A stretch of DNA of 64,000 nt from Phenylobacterium sp. (GTDB lineage Bacteria; Pseudomonadota; Alphaproteobacteria; Caulobacterales; Caulobacteraceae). The stretch is from positions 248,001 to 312,000 of the forward strand of contig NZ_SCVD01000039.1 in assembly GCF_004297125.1 (NCBI RefSeq), written 5' to 3'. Of the stretch, positions 43,181 through 51,946 are shown piece by piece (positions within the stretch are counted from its first letter, which is position 1; the number at the start of each line of letters is the position of its first letter). The position numbers were made by a program, and so were the translations under genes. The notes beneath the pieces are model-generated. The model saw only the letters and a program-made list of their open reading frames with translations. It was not told the DNA's origin and did no database searches.

Positions 43181-44398
43181 TCAGGCCTCGCCGCCGGCCG
43201 CCAGGCGCACGGGCGGCGTCTCGTCGGCGGTCAGCTTGGCCAGCGGGCGAACCGCCACGTCCACGGGGGTGAGCTCGACCACGTCCTTGCCCTGGTGGTC
43301 GACCTTCAGCTCCTCGAACCGGCGGGCCTGGGTCAGCACCTGGGTCTCCAGCGAGCCCACGAACTGGTTGTACTTGCCGACCGCCTGCTCCAGCGCCCGA
43401 CCCACGCCGCCCGCGTGGGCGCCCATCACCGCGATGCGCTTGTAGAGCTCCTTGCCCAGGTCGGCGATCTTCTGGGCGTTGGCCGCCTGCTCCTCGACCC
43501 GCCAGCCATAGACCACCGCCTTGCACAGCGCGAACAGGGTGGTGGGCGTGACGATCACCACGCGGCGGTCCATGGCGTCGTTCATCAGCTCCGGCGCGCG
43601 GTCCAGGGCGGCGGCCAGGGCCGAGTCCAGCGGCACGAACATGGCCACGAAGTCGGGCGAGTTCTCGAACTGGTCCCAATAGGCCTTGGCCGAGAGCCCC
43701 TGGATGTGGCCGCGCACGCTCTGCACGTGGCGCAGGCCCGCGGCGTCGCGGCTGAAATCGTCCTGGGCGTCCTGCAGCTCCAGGAAGGCGTTCAGCGAGC
43801 ACTTGGCGTCGATCACGAACAGCCCGCCGCCCGGGAGGCGGATGGTGACGTCGGGCCGGCGGCGGCCCTCCTCGGTGTCGGTGGAGGTCTGCTCGTCGAA
43901 GTCGAAGCGGCCGGAGAGGCCCGCGGCCTCCAGCACGTTGCGCAGGGTCTGCTCGCCCCAGCGGCCCTGAACGCCCGCGCCCCGGCGCAGCGCCGCCGAC
44001 AGCTTGCGCGCCTCGTCCTGGGTCGCGGCCGAGGCGGCCAGCATCTGGGCGATCTGTTCCTTCAGGCCGCCCTGTTCCTCGGCGCGTTGCTTCTCGACGG
44101 CGGTCACCTGCTCCTGGAACTTCTGCAGGCTCTCGGCCACCGGCTTGAGCTGCGCCTCCAGGCGGGCCTGGGCCAGTTGCTCGCGGTTGCGCACCGCCTC
44201 CTCGTTGCGGCGCAGGATCTCCTCGGCGACGCCGGTCGCCGACTGGGTGACCTGGGTCCGCAGCATCTCGCCCTGCTCGGCCATCAGGGTCAGCCGCAGC
44301 TCCGCGTGCGAAGCCCGGCCGCGCTCGCGCAGCGCCCAGGCGATGGCGGCCACGGCGACCAGCGCGCAGAGGACCGCAAGGATGAGCAAGCCGTTCAT
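43181..44398 (-). CDS. rmuC: DNA recombination protein RmuC
   Basis: This 405-residue protein has an N-terminal membrane helix (LLILAVLCALVAVAAIAWAL), a long coiled coil to about residue 150 and the RmuC nuclease-like domain. That domain includes LRNVLEAAGLSGRFDFDEQT, RRPDVTIRLPGGGLFVIDAK (PD-(D/E)xK-like core) and AYWDQFENSPDFVAMFVPLD. It limits inversions and recombination at short repeats in E. coli. It is upstream of def on the same strand and divergent from the MFS gene. Confidence 0.95.
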   Translation of the reverse strand: MNGLLILAVLCALVAVAAIAWALRERGRASHAELRLTLMAEQGEMLRTQVTQSATGVAEEILRRNEEAVRNREQLAQARLEAQLKPVAESLQKFQEQVTAVEKQRAEEQGGLKEQIAQMLAASAATQDEARKLSAALRRGAGVQGRWGEQTLRNVLEAAGLSGRFDFDEQTSTDTEEGRRRPDVTIRLPGGGLFVIDAKCSLNAFLELQDAQDDFSRDAAGLRHVQSVRGHIQGLSAKAYWDQFENSPDFVAMFVPLDSALAAALDRAPELMNDAMDRRVVIVTPTTLFALCKAVVYGWRVEEQAANAQKIADLGKELYKRIAVMGAHAGGVGRALEQAVGKYNQFVGSLETQVLTQARRFEELKVDHQGKDVVELTPVDVAVRPLAKLTADETPPVRLAAGGEA

Positions 44399-44500
44399 GC
44401 TGTGTTCTTAGCGGGTTAGCTGAGTCGGGGCCAGGGCCGCGGCGAATGGCGCTTCGCATCCGATTGTGTAACCGTGATCTCCAAGAACGGGAGGAACGCC

Positions 44501-45751
44501 ATGACCACGACGGCTGCGGTCGCGCCGGTGCGCGCTGCGTTCGGCCCCCTGGTGGTGCCGCTGCTCGCGCTGGCGGTGTTCATCAACTACGTGGACCGCG
44601 GAAACCTCGCCACGGCCGCACCGCTGATCAAGGGCGAGCTGGCGCTCAGCTCCACCCAGGTCGGCTTCCTGATCTCGGCCTTCTTCTGGACCTACACGCC
44701 GGGACAGATCCTGGCCGGCTGGCTGACCGAGCGGATCAACGCCTACCGCACCCTGGCCGTGGGCCTCGCGCTCTGGTCGCTGGCGACCTTGCTCAGCGGC
44801 TTCGCCACCGGCTTCGTCGGCCTGTTCGTGCTGCGGCTGCTGCTCGGCGTCGGCGAGAGCGCGGCCTTCCCGTGCAGCTCCAAGCTGATCGCCCAGCATG
44901 TGCCCGCCCATAAGCTCGGCGGCGCCAACGGCCTGATCATCATGGGCCTGTCTCTGGGCCCCGCGGTCGGCATCTTCTTCGGCGGCCTGCTGATGGCCGA
45001 GCTCGGCTGGCGCGGCGTGTTCATCCTGTTCGGCGCGCTGTCGGTCCTGTGGTTATGGCCCTGGCTCGCCGCGACCCGCAAGCTCTCCGCCGCCGCGGCC
45101 ACGCTCGAAGAGGGGCGCTGTCCGTCGTTCCTCACCATCCTGGTCCGGCCCGAGCTCTGGGGCGCCAGCCTGGGCCACTTTTCGGTGAATTTCGGCTTCT
45201 ACTTCGTGATCTCCTGGATGCCGCTCTACCTGGTCCAGGAGCAGGGCTATTCGCTGGCCGAGATGGCCGGCATCGGCGGGCTGGTCTACCTGGCCTATGC
45301 GGCGGCCTCGCTGGCCAGCGGCTGGATCTCGGACCGCTGGATCGGGGCCGGCGGCACGCCGAACCTCGTCCGCAAGACCTTCTTCGTCGGCAGCCACCTG
45401 CTGGCCGCGACCGCCCTCATGGCCTGCGCCTTCGGAACCCCCGACGCGGCCCTGGCCAGCCTGTTCGTGACCGGGGTGGCGTTCGGGACGGTGGGTCCGC
45501 ACATCTTCGCCACCGGTCAGACCCTCGCCGGCCCGCGCGCGGCGGGGAAGTGGATGGGCGTCCAGAACTGCTTCAGCAACATGGCCGGGATCCTGGGGCC
45601 GATCGCGACCGGCGTGATCATCGACCGCACCGGAGGCTTCCACGCGGCCTTCATCATGACGGCGGCGCTCAGCCTGCTGGGCGTCGTGGGCTGGGGCCTG
45701 ATGATCCGCAAGATCGCGCCGGTCGACTGGACCGCGAAGGCCGGAGCCTAA
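44501..45751 (+). CDS. MFS transporter, anion:cation symporter-like
   Basis: This 416-residue, twelve-helix permease has the start at 44501 preceded by GGGAGGAACGCC. TM1 ends VFINYVDRGNLATAAPLIKG, typical of the ACS family (glucarate, phthalate and hexuronate carriers), and LLLGVGESAAFPCSSKLIAQ in TM4 is the family signature. It probably imports an organic acid, and the substrate is not predictable. It converges on an XRE-type regulator, sharing 4 bases (CTAA) at the stops. Confidence 0.93.
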   Translation: MTTTAAVAPVRAAFGPLVVPLLALAVFINYVDRGNLATAAPLIKGELALSSTQVGFLISAFFWTYTPGQILAGWLTERINAYRTLAVGLALWSLATLLSGFATGFVGLFVLRLLLGVGESAAFPCSSKLIAQHVPAHKLGGANGLIIMGLSLGPAVGIFFGGLLMAELGWRGVFILFGALSVLWLWPWLAATRKLSAAAATLEEGRCPSFLTILVRPELWGASLGHFSVNFGFYFVISWMPLYLVQEQGYSLAEMAGIGGLVYLAYAAASLASGWISDRWIGAGGTPNLVRKTFFVGSHLLAATALMACAFGTPDAALASLFVTGVAFGTVGPHIFATGQTLAGPRAAGKWMGVQNCFSNMAGILGPIATGVIIDRTGGFHAAFIMTAALSLLGVVGWGLMIRKIAPVDWTAKAGA

Positions 45752-46653
45752 CCCACCAGCCGCCCGCCGATGGTCTCGCCGCGCGACAGGGTGGAGGTGA
45801 TGGGGGCCAGCAGGAACATGTCGCCGATCCCGGCCGCCGCCGCCGCCGGTCCCACGTCGCGGATCAGGTGGTGGCGCAGCTCGTCGGAGATGCTGCCCTC
45901 CGGCGCCAGCGGGTCGCGGGCGAGCAGCTCGGCGCACTTGGCGTCGTCCGCCTCGCGGTCGCCGGTCAAGTCGCCCAGCCGCTCCATGACGATCGGATAG
46001 GCCGAGGGGGTCCGCGCCGCGTTCAGCGCCGCGGCCATGACGATGCCGTCCAGGAACGAGGCCTTCGACAGCGGCACGCCGTTCCAGATCACGAAGATCG
46101 GCGTCTGGCCCACGGTGTCGAACAGGATGGCGAACAGCTGCCCCTCCGCCGGCAGCAGCCAGCCGTCGAACAGCAGGCCGGCGCCCCCCACCTTGAAGCT
46201 GAGCAGGCCGTTGGAGGCGCGGCGGATCATTCCGTGGTCGTGGAAGAACCGGCCCGGCATCATCACCGAGGGCCGCGTGGTGCGCCAGAAGCCCTCGTAG
46301 GTCGCGCCCCGCCGCTCGGTCGTCAGCCTGGCCATCTGCAGCACCGGCATCGGCAGGGCGTCGCCCGCCTCGGCCGAGGCGTCGTGGCCGTTCGCCGGCG
46401 CCGCGACGCCCAGGAAGGCCGCCAACCCCGACATGTCGCGGTCCCAGTCCAGCATGGTGAAGCCCGTGCACCGCTGCGAGACCACCCGCGTCAGGTTCTC
46501 CAGATTGTGCGCCGAGGGGCTGACCACGCCGGACGCCCAGCGCCCCACCAGCGACTTGTCGACGGCGAGTTCCGCCGCCAGGCGCCCGCGGCTCATCGAG
46601 AGCGCCTTCAGCACCAGGGTCAGCTTCTCGTGGAAGTGAGGCGAGGCAGACAT
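45748..46653 (-). CDS. XRE-type regulator with unusual C-terminal domain
   Basis: The protein has 301 residues from the ATG at 46653. Residues 5-60 are a Cro/CI-type helix-turn-helix (LKALSMSRGRLAAELAVDKS, LVGRWASGVVSPSAHNLENL). The remaining 230 residues form a sensor-like domain I do not recognise (GAGLLFDGWLLPAEGQLFAI, TPIFVIWNGVPLSKASFLDG). A longer frame upstream would run through its own operator, so it is rejected. An array of GCAAC/GTTGC inverted repeats lies 32-91 bases before the start, so autoregulation is likely. The convergent MFS gene may be a target. Confidence 0.78.
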   Translation of the reverse strand: MSASPHFHEKLTLVLKALSMSRGRLAAELAVDKSLVGRWASGVVSPSAHNLENLTRVVSQRCTGFTMLDWDRDMSGLAAFLGVAAPANGHDASAEAGDALPMPVLQMARLTTERRGATYEGFWRTTRPSVMMPGRFFHDHGMIRRASNGLLSFKVGGAGLLFDGWLLPAEGQLFAILFDTVGQTPIFVIWNGVPLSKASFLDGIVMAAALNAARTPSAYPIVMERLGDLTGDREADDAKCAELLARDPLAPEGSISDELRHHLIRDVGPAAAAAGIGDMFLLAPITSTLSRGETIGGRLVG

Positions 46654-46684
46654 CGCGGAACATAGTTCCCTAAGGACCGCAGAA

Positions 46685-46744
46685 TGCAACCCCTCCATGC
46701 AACGGTTGCACGATGGGTTGCACGCGGCGCCCGCAACCGTTGCG
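46685..46744. promoter_or_regulatory. GCAAC/GTTGC operator array upstream of the XRE gene
   Basis: There are two inverted repeats: TGCAACGGTTGCA (46698-46710) and CGCAACCGTTGCG (46732-46744), each TGCAAC- or CGCAAC-type halves around one base. Their centres are 34 bases apart. Single half-sites TGCAAC (46685-46690) and GTTGCA (46717-46722) lie between and beside them. The position just upstream of the XRE gene and the symmetry suit binding of a dimeric helix-turn-helix protein. Confidence 0.7.
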
Positions 46745-46853
46745 CCTCTCGGCGCACGTCGCCGCATGTTGCTGCACCTCCGCGAGGCCCCGGCGTCCGC
46801 ATAACGTGATCTTCAACAAGAGGCGGTCGCAGGCCGCCCGGCAGGAGGTTCCG

Positions 46854-47060
46854 ATGCGGCTGGCGCAACATCTCTTCTACGCGGTCGCCGCGCTGATCGG
46901 CGTTTCGCTGGTCGCGCTCCAGGATCCGTCCTTCTCGGTGGCCATGGCGGCCGCCGGGGGGCCCGCGACGGCCTGCAGCAGCGACCACCTGGAGCGGCCC
47001 TGCGATCCGGGCGTCCAGGTCGCGGGCGTCATGCAGGACGGGCATGTGATGGCCCGCTGA
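46854..47060 (+). CDS. Small exported protein of unknown function
   Basis: This 68-residue protein has a good ribosome site (GGAGG, 6 bases before the ATG) and an N-terminal hydrophobic segment (FYAVAALIGVSLVAL). A probable signal-peptide cut lies after VAMAAA, which leaves a mature part of about 35 residues with two Cys (TACSSDHLERPCDPG) that may pair. It is divergent from the XRE gene and shares its operator region. I recognise no family. After it, 47061-47273 holds no gene I can support. Confidence 0.6.
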   Translation: MRLAQHLFYAVAALIGVSLVALQDPSFSVAMAAAGGPATACSSDHLERPCDPGVQVAGVMQDGHVMAR

Positions 47061-47273
47061 ACGAGGCAATGAGCCAGGTGCGGAGGCTCCTCCCAAGCAT
47101 CCGCGTCGTCCTGGCTCCGCGTCGAGGCCGTCTCTCGCGGTCCCTTGGCGCAGCGGTGGAGGGAACCGTCCCCCCCGCACGGACCCCGCAGGGGTGCTGG
47201 CGCTCCGCGTCGCCGACGGCCTTCCTCACGGCCGCCAGGCGGCGCGGGGTGTCGTCGTTCGTGAAGCTCGCGT

Positions 47274-47876
47274 CTAGGCCGGCCTGCGGGCGCGCATGGC
47301 CTGGGCGATCGTCCCGTCGTCAAGCCAGTCCAGTTCGCCGCCCACCGGCACGCCGCGGGCCAGCATGGTCACGCTGACGTTCGCGCCCGCCAGGCGGTCG
47401 GCGAGGTAGTGGGCCGTGGTCTGGCCGTCCACCGTGGCCGGCAGCGCCAGGATCACCTCGCGCACGCCCTCGTCCGAGGCGCGGCTGACCAGCGGACCGA
47501 TGCGCAGGGCGTCCGGCCCTACCCCGTCCAGGGCCGACAGAAGCCCGCCCAGCACGTGGTAGCGGCCCCGGAAGGCGCTGGCCCGCTCCATGGCCCACAG
47601 CGCGCCGACCTCCTCCACCACGCAGACCAGGGTCGGGTCCCGGCTGCGGTCCGAACAGATGGCGCAGGGGTCCTGGGTGTCCAGCGAGCCGCAGACCTGG
47701 CAGGTCTTCACGCGCGCCGCGGCCTCGGCCAGCGCGTCCGACAGCGGCAGCAACAGCTGGTCGCGCCGCTTCAGCAACGCCAGCGCCGCCCGCCGCGCCG
47801 ACCTGGGCCCAAGCCCCGGCAGCTTCGACAGCAGGCCGATCAGGCGCTCGATCTCGGGTCCGGCGGAGGCGGCCAC
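47274..47876 (-). CDS. recR: Recombination mediator RecR
   Basis: The 200 residues match the family. It loads RecA at gaps together with RecF and RecO. The helix-hairpin-helix LPGLGPRSARRAAL lies near residues 17-30, the zinc finger CQVCGSLDTQDPCAIC near 57-72 and the Toprim domain with VCVVEE near 84. The start is GTG, one base after the stop of the NTF2-like gene. It is the last gene of the dnaX-ybaB-NTF2-recR run. Confidence 0.97.
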   Translation of the reverse strand: MAASAGPEIERLIGLLSKLPGLGPRSARRAALALLKRRDQLLLPLSDALAEAAARVKTCQVCGSLDTQDPCAICSDRSRDPTLVCVVEEVGALWAMERASAFRGRYHVLGGLLSALDGVGPDALRIGPLVSRASDEGVREVILALPATVDGQTTAHYLADRLAGANVSVTMLARGVPVGGELDWLDDGTIAQAMRARRPA

Positions 47877-47877
47877 T

Positions 47878-48285
47878 CTAGCCCTTCGGGACCCGCGTGG
47901 CCTGGCTCATCACCACCACCCACTTGCCGCCGCGCTTCTGCCAGACGTCGATGAAGCGCAGCTTCACGTCGTAGGGCTCGCCGCCCGAGGTTCCCTTGGC
48001 GCGGGCCACCCCGCCCAGGATCGCGGCCGTCCCCATCACCTTCTCGACCTTCTCCTCGACCACGAAGGGCTCCAGCTTGTAGCCGGGCGCCACCTGGTCG
48101 GCGATGAAGCTCTTCTTGTCCTGCACCTGGCCGCCGGAATTGTGCAGCACGTAGTCGTCGGCGATCAGCCGCTCCAGCTCGGCCTTGTCGCTGGCGACCT
48201 GGGCCCGGTCGTAGTCATGCGCGGCCTTGGCGAGGTCGGCGGGGAGCGCCACCGAAACGGCGGCCAGGAGGGCGGCGATCAGCAT
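47878..48285 (-). CDS. SnoaL/NTF2-like exported protein
   Basis: This 135-residue protein has an N-terminal signal-like segment (MLIAALLAAVSVALPADLA) and an NTF2-like cone fold of the DUF4440 type: ADKAELERLIADDYVLHNS-like spacing and QVQDKKSFIADQVAPG, ending KRGGKWVVVMSQATRV. It would be periplasmic. It overlaps the ybaB stop and abuts recR, so it is an insertion into the usual dnaX-ybaB-recR order. Ligand or reaction are unknown. Confidence 0.82.
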   Translation of the reverse strand: MLIAALLAAVSVALPADLAKAAHDYDRAQVASDKAELERLIADDYVLHNSGGQVQDKKSFIADQVAPGYKLEPFVVEEKVEKVMGTAAILGGVARAKGTSGGEPYDVKLRFIDVWQKRGGKWVVVMSQATRVPKG

Positions 48286-48611
48286 CAGAACTTCGGCATC
48301 CCCGGAATGTTGAGGCCCGCCAGCGGGCCAGCCGCCTCGCGCATCACCTCGGCCTGTTTCTCGTCCAGCTTGCGCTTGGCGTCGGCGTGGGCGGCCACCA
48401 TCAGGTCGGCCACCACCTCGCCCTCGCCCGGCGCCATCAGGCTCTCGTCCAGATCGACGCGGGCCAGTTCGCCCGTGCCCTTCAGTGTCAGCTTCACCAT
48501 GCCGCCGCCGGACGTGCCCTCGACCTCCAGCGCGGCGATCCGCTCCTGTGCTTCGGCCATGCGCTGCTGCATGGCCTGGGCCTGCTTCATGATCGAACCG
48601 AGGTCCTTCAT
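48285..48611 (-). CDS. YbaB/EbfC nucleoid-associated protein
   Basis: The 108 residues match YbaB/EbfC, dimeric DNA-binding proteins with tweezer-like helices. The family pattern is MKDLGSIMKQAQAMQQRMAE, then a GGGMVKLTLKGTGELARVDL core and DLMVAAHADAKRKLDEKQAE. It follows dnaX by 3 bases, the conserved order, and may act in nucleoid shaping or in recombination with RecR. Confidence 0.95.
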   Translation of the reverse strand: MKDLGSIMKQAQAMQQRMAEAQERIAALEVEGTSGGGMVKLTLKGTGELARVDLDESLMAPGEGEVVADLMVAAHADAKRKLDEKQAEVMREAAGPLAGLNIPGMPKF

Positions 48612-48614
48612 CGC

Positions 48615-50432
48615 TTAATCCTCGTCACCGTCTTCTTCGGGAGGCGGCGCTTCGGCCGGCTCCGGTTGCTGCAGGTGGCGTATGCCCACGATCTCGGTTC
48701 CGGGGAAGGCCTGCATCACCCCCTGGACGAACGGGTGTTGCTCGATCTCGGCGCGGACCTCGCGCTCCTCGCGCTTCTGCTTCTCCCACAGGCTCTCGGC
48801 CCCGCCGCCGCCCTCGGCCGCGATCAGCCAGCGCTCACCGGTCCATTCCTTCAGCCGCGTGACCAGCCGCTGGGCCAGGTCGTTCGGCGCGCCGGGCGCC
48901 GGCTCGTAGGTGATCGCGCCCGGCCGGAAATTGATCGGCCGGATGAAGCGCTCCACGTCCAGCTTCAGCCGGATGTCGCGGCGCCGGTCGATCAGCGCCA
49001 GCATGTCCTCGAAGGTCTGCAGGTTGGCCACCGGCTCGGTCGCGGGCAGCCCCGGGACCATCTGCTGGCGCGCCACCGCATTGGTCGCGAGCCCCGCCCG
49101 CGGCGCGCCGCCACCACCACCACCCGGCGGGCCGCCGGCGGGACCCGAGCCGCCGGCCGGGTTCTCGCCCGACTGCAGCCGCTTCAAGGCCTCCTCCGGC
49201 CCCGGCAGGTCCGAGGCGTAGGCCAGCCGCACCAGCGCCATGTCCACCGCCGCCGCCGCATCGGGCGCGCGGCGGACCTCCTCGTAGGCCTTGAGGGTCA
49301 TCTGCCAGATCCGCGAGAGCGTCCCGGCCGAGACCGCCGCGCCCACGGCGGCCAGGCGCTGCGCCTGCTCCTTGGGCATCACCAGCGCCTGCGGGCCGAT
49401 GGCCTTGGCCACCGAGGCGCCGTGGGTGTGGTCCAGCAGGTCCATCACCACCTGGTCCGGCCCCGCGCCATAGCCGTAGAGCTGGCGGAAGGTCTCGATC
49501 GCCGCCCCCGCCTCGCCGCGCATCACCTGCTCGAACAAGGTGATCGTCTGCGCCCGGTCGGCTAGGCCCAGCATGTCGCGGATCGAGGCCGCCGTGACCG
49601 TCTGGCCGGGTTCGGCCTGCACGATCGCCTGGTCCAGCATGGACTGGCCGTCGCGGACAGACCCCTCGGCGGCGCGGGCGATCAGCATCAGGCCCTCGGC
49701 CTCGACCCGCGCGCCCTCGTTCTCGCAGATCATCTCCAGGTTCTTGACCAGCACCTCCGGCTCCACCCGCCGCAGGTCGAAGCGCTGGGTGCGGGACAGG
49801 ATGGTCACCGGCACCTTGCGGATCTCGGTGGTGGCGAAGATGAACTTGGCGTGCGGCGGCGGCTCCTCCAGCGTCTTCAGGAGCGCGTTGAACGCCCCCG
49901 TCGACAGCATATGCACCTCGTCGATGATGTAGACCTTGTAGCGCGCCTCCACCGGGGCATACCGCACGCCTTCCAGCAGCTCGCGGATGTCGCCCACCCC
50001 GGTCCGCGACGCGGCGTCGAGCTCGAGGACGTCCATGTGCCGCCCCTCGATGATCGAGCGGCAGTGGAACCCCTCCTCGCGCAGGTCCAGCGAAGGCTCG
50101 TGCACGGTGGCGGTCTCGTAGTTCAGCGCCCGGGCCAGGAGCCGGGCGGTGGTGGTCTTGCCCACCCCGCGGACGCCGGTCAGCATGAAGGCGTGGGCGA
50201 TCCGCCCGGTGGCGAAGGCGTTGCGCAGCGTCCGGACCATGGCCTCCTGGCCGTAGAGGTCCTCGAACGAACGGGGCCGGTACTTCCGCGCGATGACGGT
50301 GTAGGCGGCGCCGGAGTCCTCGGCGTACGCCGGCGGAGGCGCCGCAGCGGCCGGCGCCTCGCCGAACATGTCGCCCGTGTTCGGATCGCGCTCGGGCAGG
50401 GAATCGTCTTGCGGGAGGTCGTCGTCGCCCAT
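48615..50432 (-). CDS. dnaX: DNA polymerase III subunits gamma/tau
   Basis: This 605-residue AAA+ clamp-loader ATPase has Walker A GVRGVGKTTTARLLARALN near residues 65-83, the DEVHML box (IIDEVHMLSTGAFNALLKTL) near 150 and the sensor-1 ATTEIRKVP segment. The four-Cys zinc module normally placed between the Walker box and DAASRTGV is reduced to a single Cys (HCRSI). A Gly-rich stretch near 445-455 precedes the tau-specific C-terminal part. No slippery A-run for gamma frameshifting was seen. It lies upstream of ybaB. Confidence 0.97.
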   Translation of the reverse strand: MGDDDLPQDDSLPERDPNTGDMFGEAPAAAAPPPAYAEDSGAAYTVIARKYRPRSFEDLYGQEAMVRTLRNAFATGRIAHAFMLTGVRGVGKTTTARLLARALNYETATVHEPSLDLREEGFHCRSIIEGRHMDVLELDAASRTGVGDIRELLEGVRYAPVEARYKVYIIDEVHMLSTGAFNALLKTLEEPPPHAKFIFATTEIRKVPVTILSRTQRFDLRRVEPEVLVKNLEMICENEGARVEAEGLMLIARAAEGSVRDGQSMLDQAIVQAEPGQTVTAASIRDMLGLADRAQTITLFEQVMRGEAGAAIETFRQLYGYGAGPDQVVMDLLDHTHGASVAKAIGPQALVMPKEQAQRLAAVGAAVSAGTLSRIWQMTLKAYEEVRRAPDAAAAVDMALVRLAYASDLPGPEEALKRLQSGENPAGGSGPAGGPPGGGGGGAPRAGLATNAVARQQMVPGLPATEPVANLQTFEDMLALIDRRRDIRLKLDVERFIRPINFRPGAITYEPAPGAPNDLAQRLVTRLKEWTGERWLIAAEGGGGAESLWEKQKREEREVRAEIEQHPFVQGVMQAFPGTEIVGIRHLQQPEPAEAPPPEEDGDED

Positions 50433-50703
50433 ATCCGCATCTAACGGGACGGCCCCATCTCGGGGAAGAAGAAAGCCGGCCCCGGCGCGGAAAGCCGCGC
50501 CCGGCGGTCAATCTCCGTCATCGAAAAATCATTATTACTTGTTTCATACTTACTGGACTCCCACGCGCGCCGAAGGCAGTGTCCGGCAGCCGAGAGGCAA
50601 GGTCCCGCACGATCCCACCGGCCCGGATCCCGCACCCGACACCGGGCGATGGCGCCGGCGGGGTCGTGCGCGGCCCGTGCCGCTCACCCACGGGAGTATC
50701 AGT

Positions 50704-51237
50704 ATGAAACGATTAGCGTTTTCCATCGCCGCGTCGATCGCCGCCGTCGCCCTGACGGCCTCGGCCGCCGATGCCGCCACCTACATCAACTACGGCCCGG
50801 TCGGTTCCGACGGCGGCTTCAGCATCACCTTCGGCAACACCGGGATCACCGACCCGGCCATCAACGACGTCTTCGACTTCCAGATGCCGTCGGGCCGGGC
50901 GGACTTCGTGGTCACCTCGACCATGAGCGGCGGCAGCCAGAACATCACCTGGTCCAGCATCGCGTTCAACGGGACCGAGTTCGACTCAGGCTCGGTCGGC
51001 TGGAACGAATTCAGCTTCCTGAACGGGGTCACGGTGACCAAGGACCAGCTGCAGCGCCTGGTGCTGACCGGCGTCGGCGGCGGCAACGCCTCCTACAGCG
51101 GCGTGATCACCTTCATGCCCACCGCCGCCGTGCCCGAGCCGGCGTCCTGGGCGCTGCTGATCGTCGGCTTCGGCGGCGCGGGCGCGATCCTGCGCCGGAC
51201 CAGCCGGTCTCGAACTGTCCTGCCGGCGGCCGCCTGA
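50704..51237 (+). CDS. PEP-CTERM surface protein 1 (PEPxxWA type)
   Basis: This 177-residue exported protein has a signal peptide cut near ADA (residue 24) and a beta-rich middle with repeated Gly/Ser (NYGPVGSDGGFSITFGNTGI). Its C-terminal sorting tail is VPEPASWALLIVGFGGAGAI, followed by Arg residues. Such tails are recognised by an exosortase (XrtA-like) and the protein is sent to the surface or matrix. The 271-base gap upstream contains an AT-rich stretch near 50528-50557 (ATCATTATTACTTGTTTCAT) that is the likely promoter, leaving a long leader. A GGGAG ribosome site is present. No exosortase gene is in the window. Confidence 0.9.
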   Translation: MKRLAFSIAASIAAVALTASAADAATYINYGPVGSDGGFSITFGNTGITDPAINDVFDFQMPSGRADFVVTSTMSGGSQNITWSSIAFNGTEFDSGSVGWNEFSFLNGVTVTKDQLQRLVLTGVGGGNASYSGVITFMPTAAVPEPASWALLIVGFGGAGAILRRTSRSRTVLPAAA

Positions 51238-51272
51238 CCCCAGATCCCGGGCGAGCCTCACGGCGCGGCACG

Positions 51273-51303
51273 ACGCCCCGGTCGCAAGGCCGGGGCGTTT
51301 CGC
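51273..51303 (+). terminator. Terminator after PEP-CTERM protein 1
   Basis: ACGCCCCGG (51273-51281) pairs perfectly with CCGGGGCGT (51290-51298) around 8 bases, followed by TTTCG. It ends the PEP-CTERM transcript and also separates it from the convergent SRP RNA gene. Confidence 0.8.
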
Positions 51304-51338
51304 GTTCCGCCAGGCGAAAGCTGGGATGTGGGGAAGGT

Positions 51339-51432
51339 GGAGACCGAACGGCAACCCGGGACGTGACCCGTTGTGGCTGCTTCCTTCCGGACCTGACCAG
51401 GTTGGCGAGGCGCCCGTCCGCCGCCGATCTCC
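51339..51432 (-). ncRNA. ffs: Signal recognition particle RNA (4.5S type)
   Basis: The minus strand carries the universal SRP helix-8 signature: GGTCAGGTCCGGAAGGAAGC then AGCC, found on the plus strand as GGCTGCTTCCTTCCGGACC near 51374-51392. The flanks pair as expected for a single hairpin: GGAGATCG at the 5' end with CGGTCTCC at the 3' end, and CGCCAACC with GGTTGCCG inside. This gives about 94 bases, the small bacterial form without an Alu domain. It binds Ffh and guides membrane proteins to SecYEG. It lies near dnaX, as in many alphaproteobacteria. Ends are estimated from pairing, plus or minus a few bases. Confidence 0.93.
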
Positions 51433-51541
51433 GTCGCGGCATATGGCGGATCGGGGGCCCGGGGGCAAGGGGGAGGGGAGCCGGACCCTCGAAGGTCCGG
51501 CCCCATGGCCGGGAGTCCAGCTCGCCGCCACGCCTCGTCGG

Positions 51542-51946
51542 CTAGGCTCCCGCGATCGCCTTTTCCACGTCCTGCAGCGCGTGACCGGTGAGGTCCTTGG
51601 GGATCTCGCCGACCAGGATGTCCTTCAATTTGGCATGGTACTGCGGACGGATGGCCCCAAGGGTGCGGGGGGCCGCGATGACCAGGAGGGCGGAGATCCC
51701 ACCCGCCAGGACCTTCTTGTTGAGTAGGTCCGCGACGCCGGTGGAGAAGCCGTCTTCCCTGTCCTGCCCGCCATCGGGGTTTGCGGAGCTGCCATGACGG
51801 CCGGGGGTCGATCCCTGGTGATGGGCGTCGACAGGCTCGTGAGCCAGGGGCTCCAGCTTGAGGTCGGCTTCGTCACCGGCGTTTCGGAACAGATTGAATT
51901 TCTCGCCGTCCGCGACCGCGACGGTGGCGCCCTTGGGAAGCTGCAT
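51542..51946 (-). CDS. Host-attachment-like protein
   Basis: The protein has 134 residues from the ATG at 51946, which follows GGAG. It belongs to the 'protein required for attachment to host cells' family: it begins QLPKGATVAVADGEKFNLFR and ends with YHAKLKDILVGEIPKDLTGH then ALQDVEKAI. The central part is polar (HHQGSTPGRHGSSANP), followed by a strand VLAGGISALLVIAAP. Despite the name, which comes from Agrobacterium AtsE-type genes, the role in free-living bacteria is unknown and the fold resembles a nuclease or release-factor-like domain. It is a single gene. Confidence 0.85.
   Translation of the reverse strand: MQLPKGATVAVADGEKFNLFRNAGDEADLKLEPLAHEPVDAHHQGSTPGRHGSSANPDGGQDREDGFSTGVADLLNKKVLAGGISALLVIAAPRTLGAIRPQYHAKLKDILVGEIPKDLTGHALQDVEKAIAGA

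Noticed and set aside
47061..47273. A gene in the gap before recR
   Set aside because: Open frames exist on both strands but none has a ribosome site, signal or recognisable motif. I see no RNA gene signature either.
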